Part shown: in pieces, positions 1 through 7,697 of the stretch
Layout of the letters: each line of letters starts with the position of its first letter
Position numbering within the stretch: position 1 is the first letter of the stretch
Assembly (NCBI GenBank): GCA_031408575.1
Contig: JANNWS010000117.1
Span: 1 to 29,203 of the forward strand
Direction: 5' to 3'
Length of the DNA stretch: 29,203 nucleotides
From: Aliitabrizicola sp031408575
GTDB lineage: Bacteria; Pseudomonadota; Alphaproteobacteria; Rhodobacterales; Rhodobacteraceae
The notes under the pieces: generated by a model
What the model was told of the DNA's origin: nothing
The model's database searches: none
What the model saw: the letters and a program-made list of their open reading frames with translations, nothing else
Position numbers and translations under genes: made by a program

Positions 1-267
1 AAAAGTAGGAGACATCTCCACCGGGTTTTGCCGCTGACAGGTTATCACGCCGATACCGCCGCCCTGCTTTATCTTTAAGACGGTATGCCGTTGCAGACAT
101 AGTCTTCTTCTACACGAAGGGAAAAACTTGGATATGGAATCCGCTTTTTACAGAATATGACGAGTCATATATTGCAACGGCATACCGTCTTAAAGATAAA
201 GCAGGGCGGCGGTATCGGCGTGATAACCTGTCAGCGGCAAAACCCGGTGGAGATGTCTCCTACTTTT
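1..267. repeat. Perfect 95-bp inverted repeat with 77-bp spacer at the window edge
   Basis: Bases 1-95 are the exact reverse complement of 173-267; the spacer is 96-172. The right arm and the spacer read through in frame as methyltransferase coding sequence joined to the gene that ends at 1283. The left arm has a stop (TAG, 6-8) in that frame and does not continue the protein. The left arm is therefore an inverted copy of the gene's own interior, beginning exactly at the sequence edge. This is what a fold-back chimera from amplification or library preparation looks like. A real inverted duplication is possible but less likely. Confidence 0.93.
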
Positions 268-1283
268 GGCCTGTAAAGCGGCTGTCCGGAAGTGAATGGG
301 TCGCTGATTTGGATGGCGAATACGAAAATCCGATCGAGGGTTGGGAATATAAACAAGTGCCTCCCTATAATGGGAGATTTTGGGCATATAGCAAAGAAAA
401 CATGCGAAAATTCGCACTTGAGGATCGCCTAGCTTACGCTTCTAGCGGTATGCCAGAATACAAAAGATTCTTGGACGAAATGCCTGGAGTGACGTTACAA
501 AACATTTGGTCAGATATTCCTCCAGTAATTGGGAACGATAGCCTCGGCTACCCCACTCAGAAACCCGTCGCCCTGCTGGAGCGCATCCTGAACGCCTCGT
601 CCAACCCCGGCGATGTGGTGCTCGATCCGTTCTGCGGCTGTGGCACCACGGTGCATGCGGCGCAGAAGCTGGGGCGGGCGTGGATCGGCATCGATGTGAC
701 GCATCTGGCCATCGGGCTGATCGAAAAGCGGCTGCGCGATGCGTTCGAGGGGGTGCAGTTCACCACCCACGGCGTGCCGCAGGATCTGGCGGGCGCGCGC
801 GACATGGCCGAGCGCGGGCGGAGCGACAAGAACTACTATTTCGAGTTCGAGAAATGGGCGCTGTCGCTGATTGCCGCGCAACCCGGCAACCTGTCAAAGA
901 AGGGGGCCGACAAGGGCATCGACGGCAACCTGTGGTTCGGGCCAAAGCATGAGGGGCGGGCCATCGTTTCCGTCAAGGCGGGCGACAATGTGGGGGTGGC
1001 GATGATCCGCGACCTGCGCGGCGTGATCGAGCGGGAAGGCGCTGCGATCGGGGTGTTCCTGACCCTGACCGAGCCATCAAAGCCGATGATCGTCGAGGCG
1101 GCGGGGGCGGGGCAGTTCGAGTTGCCGGGCTTCGCGCCCGTGCCGCGCATCCAGATCGTCAGCATCGAACAGGCGCTTGCCCTGCGCGACCGGGCGGTGC
1201 GCCTGCCCGCGCGGCGCGATGACGGGTTCAAACGCGCGGCGCGCGAAGAGGACAAGGGCGCGCAGGGGGCGCTGGAATTCTAG
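96..1283 (+). CDS. Site-specific DNA methyltransferase (beta-class N4/N6) fused to a nuclease-like C-terminal domain, 5' partial
   Basis: Open in frame from 96, so the TTG at 309 is not the true start. The segment at 96-300 encodes a typical type III-like methyltransferase stretch (DIVFFYTKGK, then GRRYRRDNL). Later comes YPTQKP, then the AdoMet-binding motif DPFCGCGTT near nt 615-640 and GIDVT. Motif I placed after the variable region is the beta-class order, so the DPPY catalytic motif should lie upstream and is not present. The C-terminal ~150 residues (KGADKGIDG, then IVSVKAG) resemble a PD-(D/E)xK restriction-endonuclease-like domain of the Mrr type, with Ser where Glu or Gln is usual before V-K. 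The enzyme would methylate a specific DNA site; whether the nuclease part cuts is unknown. GC content is about 43% in 301-540 and about 67% from 541 on. Confidence 0.85.
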   Translation, partial: DIVFFYTKGKTWIWNPLFTEYDESYIATAYRLKDKAGRRYRRDNLSAAKPGGDVSYFWPVKRLSGSEWVADLDGEYENPIEGWEYKQVPPYNGRFWAYSKENMRKFALEDRLAYASSGMPEYKRFLDEMPGVTLQNIWSDIPPVIGNDSLGYPTQKPVALLERILNASSNPGDVVLDPFCGCGTTVHAAQKLGRAWIGIDVTHLAIGLIEKRLRDAFEGVQFTTHGVPQDLAGARDMAERGRSDKNYYFEFEKWALSLIAAQPGNLSKKGADKGIDGNLWFGPKHEGRAIVSVKAGDNVGVAMIRDLRGVIEREGAAIGVFLTLTEPSKPMIVEAAGAGQFELPGFAPVPRIQIVSIEQALALRDRAVRLPARRDDGFKRAAREEDKGAQGALEF

Positions 1284-1529
1284 GCGTGGCCTTGCGCGCC
1301 GCTGCATGAGGCCCCGGCCCGTGTCCGGGGCTGCGACATGCGTATTGGTGGTGGCGTGGCGTGGCGGGGTGAGCGGCACCTTGAACGGCACATTTCGGCC
1401 AACCCGCCCCTAGCCACATCCCCCAAACTCGGCTACTCTTTCAATCCTGATCCGGGGACAACCCGGACGGATCGAGGCAGACGGTCGGCACCATAAGCCG
1501 GTTGGTAAAAACAGAGCAGGCGAATACCC
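1284..1529. other. Intergenic leader between methyltransferase and ftsW
   Basis: There is no gene here. Two GC-rich hairpins are visible: GCCCCGG/CCGGGGC (1311-1317 with 1325-1331, 7-nt loop) and TCCGGG/CCCGGA (1451-1456 with 1462-1467). The first could end the methyltransferase transcript but has no T-run. A promoter for ftsW is expected here because the upstream dcw genes are absent, but I see no clear -35/-10 pair. Confidence 0.5.
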
Positions 1530-2696
1530 ATGACTGAGATGGTCTATGGCTCCATGCCCGCGCAGGTGGGCGAGCCGGTACTTCCGCGCTGGTGGCGCAC
1601 GATCGACAAGTGGTCGCTGACCTGCATCCTTTTGCTGTTCGGCATTGGATTGCTGCTGGGGCTGGCGGCGTCGGTGCCGCTGGCGACGCGCAACGGGCTT
1701 GAGCCGTTCTACTATGTGCAGCGGCAGGCGGCGTTCGGCGGGCTGGCGATGATCGCCATGTTCGGCGTGTCGATGATGACGCCTCAACTGGTGCGGCGGT
1801 TGGGCGTGATCGGTTTTGTGGGCGCGTTCGCGGCGCTGATGCTGCTGCCGTTCTTCGGGACGGATTTCGGCAAGGGGGCGGTCCGGTGGTTCTCGCTGGG
1901 GTTTGCCTCGGTCCAGCCGTCAGAGTTTCTGAAGCCGTTCTTCGTCATCTTGTGTGCCTGGCTGATCGCCGCCAGCCAGGACGTGAACGGCCCGCCGGGC
2001 AAGGCGATTTCCCTCGCCTTTGCGATGGTGATCGTCGCGTTCCTGGCGTTGCAGCCTGATTTCGGGCAGGCGGCGGTGGTGCTGTTCGGCTGGGGTGTGA
2101 TGTATTTCGTGGCCGGTGCGCCGTTTTTGCTGATCGTCACCATCATCGGGCTGGTCAGTGCCGGGGGCATGTTCGCCTACAGCAGTTCCGAGCATTTCGC
2201 GCGCCGCATCGACGGGTTCCTGACGCCCGATGTCGATCCGCGCACCCAGCTTGGCTATGCCGCAAATGCGATTCAGGAGGGCGGATTTTTTGGTGTGGGC
2301 GTGGGCGAGGGGCAAGTGAAATGGTCGCTGCCCGATGCCCATACCGATTTCATCATCGCCGTGGCGGCCGAGGAATACGGCCTGATCCTGGTGCTGGTGA
2401 TCATCGCCCTTTACGCCACGGTCACGGTGCGATCGCTGGTGCGCCTGATGAAAGAGCGTGATCCCTTCATCCGGCTGGCGGGAACCGGGCTTGCCTGCGT
2501 CTTCGGCGTGCAGGCGATGATCAACATGGGGGTGGCGGTGCGGCTGCTGCCCGCCAAGGGCATGACGCTGCCCTTTGTCAGCTATGGCGGATCGTCGGTG
2601 ATTGCCGCCGGGATCACGGTGGGGATGCTGCTGGCCTTCACGCGGGTGCGCCCGCAAGGCCAGATCGGTGATATCCTGTTCAAGCGGGGGCGCTGA
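1530..2696 (+). CDS. ftsW: Peptidoglycan glycosyltransferase FtsW (SEDS family)
   Basis: FtsW polymerises lipid II into septal glycan strands at the division site, together with the transpeptidase FtsI. The 388 residues form about ten hydrophobic membrane segments. Family signatures are QPSEFLKP (nt ~1915), the periplasmic-loop motif PDAHTDFI (residues 268-275, with D273 matching the catalytic Asp of RodA/FtsW) followed by AVAAEEYG, and the C-terminal NMGVAVRLLPAKGMTLPF and SYGGSS. FtsW fits better than RodA because of the LPAKGMTLPF signature and because murG follows at once. The ATG is preceded by a weak AGCAGG. In related bacteria murD normally lies just upstream; here a methyltransferase does. 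Confidence 0.96.
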   Translation: MTEMVYGSMPAQVGEPVLPRWWRTIDKWSLTCILLLFGIGLLLGLAASVPLATRNGLEPFYYVQRQAAFGGLAMIAMFGVSMMTPQLVRRLGVIGFVGAFAALMLLPFFGTDFGKGAVRWFSLGFASVQPSEFLKPFFVILCAWLIAASQDVNGPPGKAISLAFAMVIVAFLALQPDFGQAAVVLFGWGVMYFVAGAPFLLIVTIIGLVSAGGMFAYSSSEHFARRIDGFLTPDVDPRTQLGYAANAIQEGGFFGVGVGEGQVKWSLPDAHTDFIIAVAAEEYGLILVLVIIALYATVTVRSLVRLMKERDPFIRLAGTGLACVFGVQAMINMGVAVRLLPAKGMTLPFVSYGGSSVIAAGITVGMLLAFTRVRPQGQIGDILFKRGR

Positions 2697-2699
2697 GGC

Positions 2700-3794
2700 G
2701 TGGACCGGCCCTTGCTGATGATCGCCGCGGGCGGCACGGGGGGGCATATGTTTCCCGCGCAGGCGCTGGCCGAGGCGATGATCGCACGGGGCTGGCGTGT
2801 GAAGCTGTCGACCGACGCGCGCGGCGCACGCTATGCGGGCGGGTTTCCGGGGGCCGTGGTGGTCGAGCAGGTCGCCTCGGCCACCTTCGCGCGGGGCGGG
2901 GTGCTGACCCGCGCGCTGGTGCCGTTTCGCATTGCAGGTGGCGTGATCGGGGCGGTCGTGGCGATGCTGGCGGCCAAGCCTGCGGTGGTGGTGGGGTTCG
3001 GTGGCTATCCGACGATCCCCGCGCTTGCGGCGGCGGTGGTGCTGAAGCGGCCCCGGATGATTCATGAACAAAACGGGGTGCTGGGGCGGGTGAACACCGC
3101 CTTTGCATCGCGCGTGGGCGCGGTGGCCTGCGGGACATGGCCGACCGTTTTGCCAGAGGGGGTGGAGGGGGTGCATACCGGAAACCCGGTGCGCGCGGCG
3201 GTGCTGGAGCGGGCGGGGGCGGGGTATATCCCGCCCGGCGATTATCCGATGAGCCTGCTGGTGATCGGCGGGTCGCAAGGCGCGCGGGTGCTGTCGGATG
3301 TGGTGCCGGCGGCGGTGGCGCTGCTGCCCGAGGGTCTGCGTCGCTGGCTGCGGGTGGCGCATCAGGCGCGGGAGGAGGATGGCGACCGGGTGCAGGCCGC
3401 CTATGACGCGGCAGGCGTCGCGGTCGAGGTGGCGCCGTTCTTTGCCGACATTCCCCGGCGGTTGAGCGAGGCCCAACTGGTAATCTCACGCTCGGGGGCG
3501 TCTTCGGTGGCGGATATCTCGGTGATCGGGCGGCCGTCGATCCTGATCCCCTATGCGGCCGCGACGGGCGATCATCAGACGGCGAATGCGCGCGGGCTGG
3601 TTGACGCCGGGGCAGCGGTGCTGATCCCGGAATCGATGCTTGATCCCGGCGTGCTTTCGGGCCACATCGCGGCGGTTCTGACGCAGCCCGATGCGGCGCT
3701 GCGGATGTCGCTGAATGCGCTGGGTCAGGCGCGGGCGGATGCGACAGAGCGGCTGGTGGCGGTGGTGGAACGATTGGCGGGGGTTGGGGCATGA
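2700..3794 (+). CDS. murG: UDP-GlcNAc:undecaprenyl-PP-MurNAc-pentapeptide GlcNAc transferase MurG
   Basis: MurG transfers GlcNAc from UDP-GlcNAc to lipid I on the inner face of the membrane, giving lipid II, the substrate of FtsW. The 364-residue protein has the GT-B fold signatures: the N-terminal glycine loop GGTGGH (residues 11-16), GFGGYPTIPA, HEQNGVLGRVN (about residue 122), GNPVR, a second glycine loop VIGGSQGA, and the donor-binding region SRSGASSVADI followed by DHQTANA. The GTG start lies 3 nt after the ftsW stop; no earlier in-frame start fits, and the next Met (residue 7) would cut into the first strand. The stop overlaps the murC start by 4 nt (ATGA), suggesting coupled translation. 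Confidence 0.96.
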   Translation: MDRPLLMIAAGGTGGHMFPAQALAEAMIARGWRVKLSTDARGARYAGGFPGAVVVEQVASATFARGGVLTRALVPFRIAGGVIGAVVAMLAAKPAVVVGFGGYPTIPALAAAVVLKRPRMIHEQNGVLGRVNTAFASRVGAVACGTWPTVLPEGVEGVHTGNPVRAAVLERAGAGYIPPGDYPMSLLVIGGSQGARVLSDVVPAAVALLPEGLRRWLRVAHQAREEDGDRVQAAYDAAGVAVEVAPFFADIPRRLSEAQLVISRSGASSVADISVIGRPSILIPYAAATGDHQTANARGLVDAGAAVLIPESMLDPGVLSGHIAAVLTQPDAALRMSLNALGQARADATERLVAVVERLAGVGA

Positions 3795-5209
3795 GCGCGG
3801 CGACAAAGCTGCCTGTTGAGTTGGGCGCAATCCATTTCGTCGGGATCGGCGGGATCGGCATGTCGGGGATCGCCGAGGTGCTGATGACGCTGGGCTACCG
3901 CGTGCAGGGGTCGGACGCGAAGGCAAGCCGCATCACCGACCGGCTGGTGGGCTTGGGGGCCACGGTGTTCGAGGGGCAGCGGGCCGAGAATATCGGCGAG
4001 GCTGCGGTGGTGGTGGTGTCCTCTGCCATCAAGCCGGGCAACCCCGAGCTTGAGGAAGCGCGCCGGCGCAAGTTGCCGGTGGTGCGACGGGCCGAAATGC
4101 TGGCCGAGTTGATGCGGCTGCGGTCGAACATCGCGGTGGCCGGAACGCATGGCAAGACGACAACTACGACGATGGTGGCGACGCTGCTGGACAAGGGCGG
4201 GTTTGATCCGACAGTCATCAACGGCGGCGTGATCCATGCTTACGGGTCCAATGCGCGGGCCGGGGCGGGGGAGTGGATGGTGGTTGAGGCGGATGAGAGC
4301 GATGGCAGCTTCAACCGGTTGCCCGCGACAATCGCCATCGTCACCAACATCGACCCCGAGCATATGGAGCATTGGCATACCTTTGATGCGCTGCGGCAGG
4401 GGTTCACCGATTTCGTGTCGAACGTGCCGTTTTACGGATTGGCGGTGTGCTGCACCGACCATGCCGAGGTGCAGGCGCTTGTCGGGCGGGTGACGGACCG
4501 GCGGATCGTGACCTTCGGCTTCAACGCGCAGGCCGATGTGCGGGCGGTGAACCTGACCTACCGCGCGGGTGTCGCGCATTTCGATGTGGCTTTGCAGGGC
4601 GAGGGGCAGGGTGCGGTGATCGAGGGCATGACCTTGCCGATGCCGGGTGATCACAACGTGTCGAACGCGCTGGCGGCGGTGGCGGTCGCGCGGTTTCTGG
4701 GCATGAAGAAGGCCGAAATCCGCGAGGCGCTGGCCGGATTCGCCGGGGTGAACCGCCGCTTTACCAAAGTGGGCGAGGTTCTTGGGGGTGTGACCATCAT
4801 CGACGACTACGGCCATCATCCGGTGGAAATCACCGCGGTGCTGAAGGCCGCGCGGCAGGCAGTTGCGGGCAATCCCGGCGCGCGGGTGATCGCGGTGCAT
4901 CAGCCGCACCGCTATACGCGGCTGCACAATTTGTTCGAAGAATTCTGCACCTGTTTCAACGAGGCCGATGTTGTGGCCATCGCCGACATCTATGCAGCGG
5001 GCGAAGACCCCATTGCGGGGGCGAGCCGCGATGATCTGGTGGCGGGGCTGATCGCGCACGGGCATCGGCATGCCGGCGCGATCATGGACGAGGCCGACCT
5101 CGCCCGGCTGGTGCGGGAACAGACCCGGCCGGGCGATATCGTCGTCTGTCTGGGCGCAGGCACGATTTCGGCCTGGGCCAACGCGCTGCCGCAGCGGCTT
5201 GGGGCGTGA
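3791..5209 (+). CDS. murC: UDP-N-acetylmuramate--L-alanine ligase MurC
   Basis: MurC adds L-alanine to UDP-MurNAc using ATP, the first step of stem-peptide assembly in the cytoplasm. The 472 residues match the usual Mur ligase length. Domain 1 begins with GIGGIGMSGIAEV, the UDP-binding Rossmann loop. The central ATPase domain has the P-loop GTHGKTTTTT (from residue 118), EADESDGSF and NIDPEHMEHW. The C-terminal domain has DDYGHHPVEI (about 338) and HQPHRYTR. The Y-G-H-H-P form together with the alanine-type N-terminus distinguishes MurC from MurD, MurE and MurF. Its ATG overlaps the murG stop. Confidence 0.97.
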   Translation: MSAATKLPVELGAIHFVGIGGIGMSGIAEVLMTLGYRVQGSDAKASRITDRLVGLGATVFEGQRAENIGEAAVVVVSSAIKPGNPELEEARRRKLPVVRRAEMLAELMRLRSNIAVAGTHGKTTTTTMVATLLDKGGFDPTVINGGVIHAYGSNARAGAGEWMVVEADESDGSFNRLPATIAIVTNIDPEHMEHWHTFDALRQGFTDFVSNVPFYGLAVCCTDHAEVQALVGRVTDRRIVTFGFNAQADVRAVNLTYRAGVAHFDVALQGEGQGAVIEGMTLPMPGDHNVSNALAAVAVARFLGMKKAEIREALAGFAGVNRRFTKVGEVLGGVTIIDDYGHHPVEITAVLKAARQAVAGNPGARVIAVHQPHRYTRLHNLFEEFCTCFNEADVVAIADIYAAGEDPIAGASRDDLVAGLIAHGHRHAGAIMDEADLARLVREQTRPGDIVVCLGAGTISAWANALPQRLGA

Positions 5210-5288
5210 GGGTGGGCGCGCTATCCGAAAGAGACTTGGCCAAGCGGGTGCCCGTTGCGCTATCTGCGGATGCGAAAGGGGCCGGATC

Positions 5289-5555
5289 ATGACGGTTTCG
5301 CTGATCCTGGGGTGCCTTTGGGTGCTGGTCGCGACCGTGACAGCGCTGTTGCCGATGCGGCGGCAGTATGTGCCGGGGATTGCGTTGCTGATCTCGGCGC
5401 CGGTGTTGCTGGGCTTCATTGCGCGCGACTATGGGATCTGGGTGTTTCTGCTGACGCTGGCGGCGGCGCTGTCGATGTTCCGCAACCCGCTGATCTATTT
5501 CGCCCGCCGTGCGATGGGCAAACCTGTCAGTCTGCCCGAGGACATCCGGCGATGA
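5289..5555 (+). CDS. Small membrane protein A of the mur operon (DUF2484-like)
   Basis: The 88-residue protein is almost entirely hydrophobic with about three predicted membrane segments, a positively charged tail (ARRAMGK) and the motif RNPLIY near the C-terminus. The start is ATG 5289, preceded by a good AAAGGGG site. It lies 79 nt after murC and its stop overlaps the next gene by 4 nt (ATGA). From memory, Rhodobacteraceae carry small DUF2484 proteins between murC and murB, and this fits that description, but the family name is not proven here. It is clearly similar to the next gene (shared SLI, LW, P-R, LLG and R-PLI positions), so the two are tandem paralogues. The function is unknown; the location suggests an envelope role. 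Confidence 0.8.
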   Translation: MTVSLILGCLWVLVATVTALLPMRRQYVPGIALLISAPVLLGFIARDYGIWVFLLTLAAALSMFRNPLIYFARRAMGKPVSLPEDIRR

Positions 5556-5815
5556 CCCCGTCGTTGATTGCTGCCCTTCTCTGGCTGGTGCTGGCCAATG
5601 TGATCGCGATGTTCCCCAGTCGCGACCATCACTGGCGCGCGGCCTATGCGCTGATCGCGGTGGGCATACCGCTGCTGGGATGGGTGACCTATGTGAACGG
5701 GCCGCTCTGGGGGATGCTGCTGCTGGCGGGGGGGGCGTCGATCCTGCGCTGGCCGCTGATCCATCTGGTGCGCTGGCTGCGCCGGAAGAAGGGCGACCGG
5801 GAGCCTGCGGAATGA
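5552..5815 (+). CDS. Small membrane protein B of the mur operon, paralogue of A
   Basis: The 87-residue protein has about three hydrophobic segments and a basic C-terminal tail (RWLRRKKG). It aligns end to end with the protein encoded just upstream: SLI..LW..A.V.A..P.R at the N-terminus and S..R.PLI...R near the C-terminus, so a tandem duplication is the simplest origin. ATG 5552 overlaps the upstream stop, and its own stop overlaps the murB ATG, so translation of A, B and murB is probably coupled. This tight embedding in the UDP-MurNAc pathway suggests an accessory role in wall synthesis, but no catalytic residue can be recognised. Confidence 0.8.
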   Translation: MTPSLIAALLWLVLANVIAMFPSRDHHWRAAYALIAVGIPLLGWVTYVNGPLWGMLLLAGGASILRWPLIHLVRWLRRKKGDREPAE

Positions 5816-6732
5816 CCCTGCCGCCGGTGTGCGGAGTTCTGACGGCGGACCGGGCCTTGGCCAACCTGACATGGCTGCGCGTCGGTGGGCCGGCGGACTG
5901 GCTGTTCCAACCTGCGGATGAGGCGGATCTTGCAGCGTTTCTGCGCGGGCTTGATCCGGCGGTGCCGGTATTTCCGATGGGTGTCGGCAGCAACCTGATC
6001 GTGCGGGATGGCGGCATCCGGGCCGTGGTGATCCGGCTGGGGCGGGGGTTCAACGACATCGGCATCGAGGGCGACCGGGTGACGGCGGGGGCCGCCGCAC
6101 TTGACGCGCATGTGGCGCGCCGGGCGGCGGAGGCGGGGCTGGACCTTACCTTTCTGCGGACCATTCCGGGGGCTATCGGTGGCGCTGTGCGGATGAACGC
6201 GGGCTGCTACGGGTCCTATGTGGCGGATCATCTGGTTGAGGTGCGGGTGGTTCTGCGCGACGGCGCGGTGGTGAACCTGCCCGCCGCCGATCTGCACCTG
6301 CGCTACCGCCAGAGCGATCTTGCCGAAGGGGCCGTGATCGTACAGGCGACGTTCCGCGCCGGGGCGGGCGATCCTGCGTCGCTGGAGGCGAAGATGGCCG
6401 ACCAGATCGCGCGGCGCGATGCGAGCCAACCCACCAAGGAGCGTTCGGCTGGGTCAACCTTCCGCAATCCTGCCGGATTTTCCAGCACGGGCCGCGCGGA
6501 TGACAGCCATGCGTTGAAGGCCTGGGCGGTGATCGACGCGGCGGGAATGCGCGGCGCGCGCATTGGCGGCGCGCAGATGAGCGAGATGCATTCCAACTTT
6601 CTGATCAACACCGGGGGGGCAACTGCCGCCGATCTGGAGGAATTGGGCGAGGCGGTGCGAAAAAGGGTTTTCGATCACAGCGGTTTGACACTAGAGTGGG
6701 AAATCATGCGTGTCGGAGAGCCGCGCGCCTGA
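5812..6732 (+). CDS. murB: UDP-N-acetylenolpyruvoylglucosamine reductase MurB
   Basis: MurB is the FAD- and NADPH-dependent enzyme that reduces UDP-GlcNAc-enolpyruvate to UDP-MurNAc in the cytoplasm. The 306 residues show the FAD-binding motif (TWLRVGGPADWLF, then GVGSNLIVRDGG), TIPGAIGGAVRMNAGCYG, the proton-donor serine in SAGSTFRNP (S215) and the C-terminal E297 in EWEIMRVGE, which matches the catalytic Glu. The length and the lack of the extra loop fit the type II enzyme. ATG 5812 overlaps the upstream stop by 4 nt. A longer upstream reading in this frame runs through gene B and is not supported. Confidence 0.95.
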   Translation: MTLPPVCGVLTADRALANLTWLRVGGPADWLFQPADEADLAAFLRGLDPAVPVFPMGVGSNLIVRDGGIRAVVIRLGRGFNDIGIEGDRVTAGAAALDAHVARRAAEAGLDLTFLRTIPGAIGGAVRMNAGCYGSYVADHLVEVRVVLRDGAVVNLPAADLHLRYRQSDLAEGAVIVQATFRAGAGDPASLEAKMADQIARRDASQPTKERSAGSTFRNPAGFSSTGRADDSHALKAWAVIDAAGMRGARIGGAQMSEMHSNFLINTGGATAADLEELGEAVRKRVFDHSGLTLEWEIMRVGEPRA

Positions 6733-6782
6733 AGAACAATAAAAAGCGGGCCAAAAAGGTCCGGTCAGAGGCGGTTGTGGGC

Positions 6783-7697
6783 ATGTCGAGCAGGACAGCC
6801 CCCAAAGTGGCGGTATTGATGGGTGGGCTTTCCGCAGAACGGGAAGTGTCGCTTGTCTCGGGGCGCGAATGCGCCGCCGCGCTGCGGGAGGCAGGGGTTG
6901 GTCAGGTGACCGAGGTCGATTGCGGGCTTGATCTGGCCATGCGTCTTGATGAGCTGAAACCGGACGTGTGCTTCAACGCCTTGCACGGACGTTGGGGCGA
7001 GGATGGCTGCGTTCAGGGCATTCTGGAATGGCTGCGGATTCCCTATACCCACTCGGGGGTTCTGGCCTCGGCGCTGGCGATGGACAAGGCGCGGACCAAG
7101 GACGCCTACAAGGTTGCAGGCTTGCCTGTGGTGGCTAGCCTGCTGGTCAGCCGTGAAGCGGTCGCGGCGGGCCATGTCATGCCGGTGCCCTATGTGGTGA
7201 AGCCGAACAACGAAGGATCGTCCGTCGGGATCTACATCGTGCGCGAAGGCAGCAACGCGCCGCGTCTGGCCGCCACAATGCCGGAAACGGTGATGGTCGA
7301 AGCCTATGTTCCGGGGCGCGAGTTGTCGGTTGCGGTGATGGGTGACCGGGCGCTGGGCGTCACCGATATCCTGACCACAGGCTGGTATGACTATGAGGCA
7401 AAATACACGCCGGGTGGATCGCGCCATGTCCTGCCGGCCGACATGCCCGCCGAAATTACCCGGTCCTGTCTGGACTACGCGCAGCGCGCCCATGCAGCAC
7501 TGGGGTGTCGGGGGCTGAGCCGGACCGATTTCCGCTGGGATGAGGCGCGCGGGCTGGACGGGCTGATCCTGCTGGAAACCAACACGCAACCCGGCATGAC
7601 GCCGACATCGCTTGCGCCCGAACAGGCAGCGCATGCGGGAATTTCGTTTCCCGCGCTGTGCCGGTGGATTCTGGAGGACGCATCATGCAATCGCTGA
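6783..7697 (+). CDS. ddl: D-alanine--D-alanine ligase
   Basis: An ATP-grasp enzyme that joins two D-alanines for the end of the stem peptide. The 304 residues contain GGLSAEREVSL (N-terminal, about residues 13-23), HGRWGEDGCVQG, YTHSGVLASALAMDK, PYVVKPNNEGSSVGI (ATP-binding loop), EAYVPGRELSVAV, SRTDFRWD and the metal/phosphate motif LLETNTQPGMTPTSL. ATG 6783 is chosen because the conserved protein begins there and AGAGG lies 11 nt upstream; the frame is open further upstream, overlapping murB, but reads as lysine- and arginine-rich non-family sequence. The 50-nt gap to murB is the largest between 5289 and the ftsA stop at 9906. The 3' end overlaps ftsQ by 13 nt. Confidence 0.95.
   Translation: MSSRTAPKVAVLMGGLSAEREVSLVSGRECAAALREAGVGQVTEVDCGLDLAMRLDELKPDVCFNALHGRWGEDGCVQGILEWLRIPYTHSGVLASALAMDKARTKDAYKVAGLPVVASLLVSREAVAAGHVMPVPYVVKPNNEGSSVGIYIVREGSNAPRLAATMPETVMVEAYVPGRELSVAVMGDRALGVTDILTTGWYDYEAKYTPGGSRHVLPADMPAEITRSCLDYAQRAHAALGCRGLSRTDFRWDEARGLDGLILLETNTQPGMTPTSLAPEQAAHAGISFPALCRWILEDASCNR

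Noticed and set aside
190..417. Short minus-strand frame in the AT-rich part
   Set aside because: It lies antisense to the methyltransferase and partly in the fold-back arm.
1920..3476. Long minus-strand reading frame opposite ftsW and murG
   Set aside because: It lies opposite strongly conserved genes, is rich in Arg, His, Pro and Gln, and has no domain; GC-rich codon bias makes such antisense frames common.
3725..5419. Long minus-strand reading frame opposite murC
   Set aside because: Same composition artefact; murC on the plus strand has all Mur ligase motifs.
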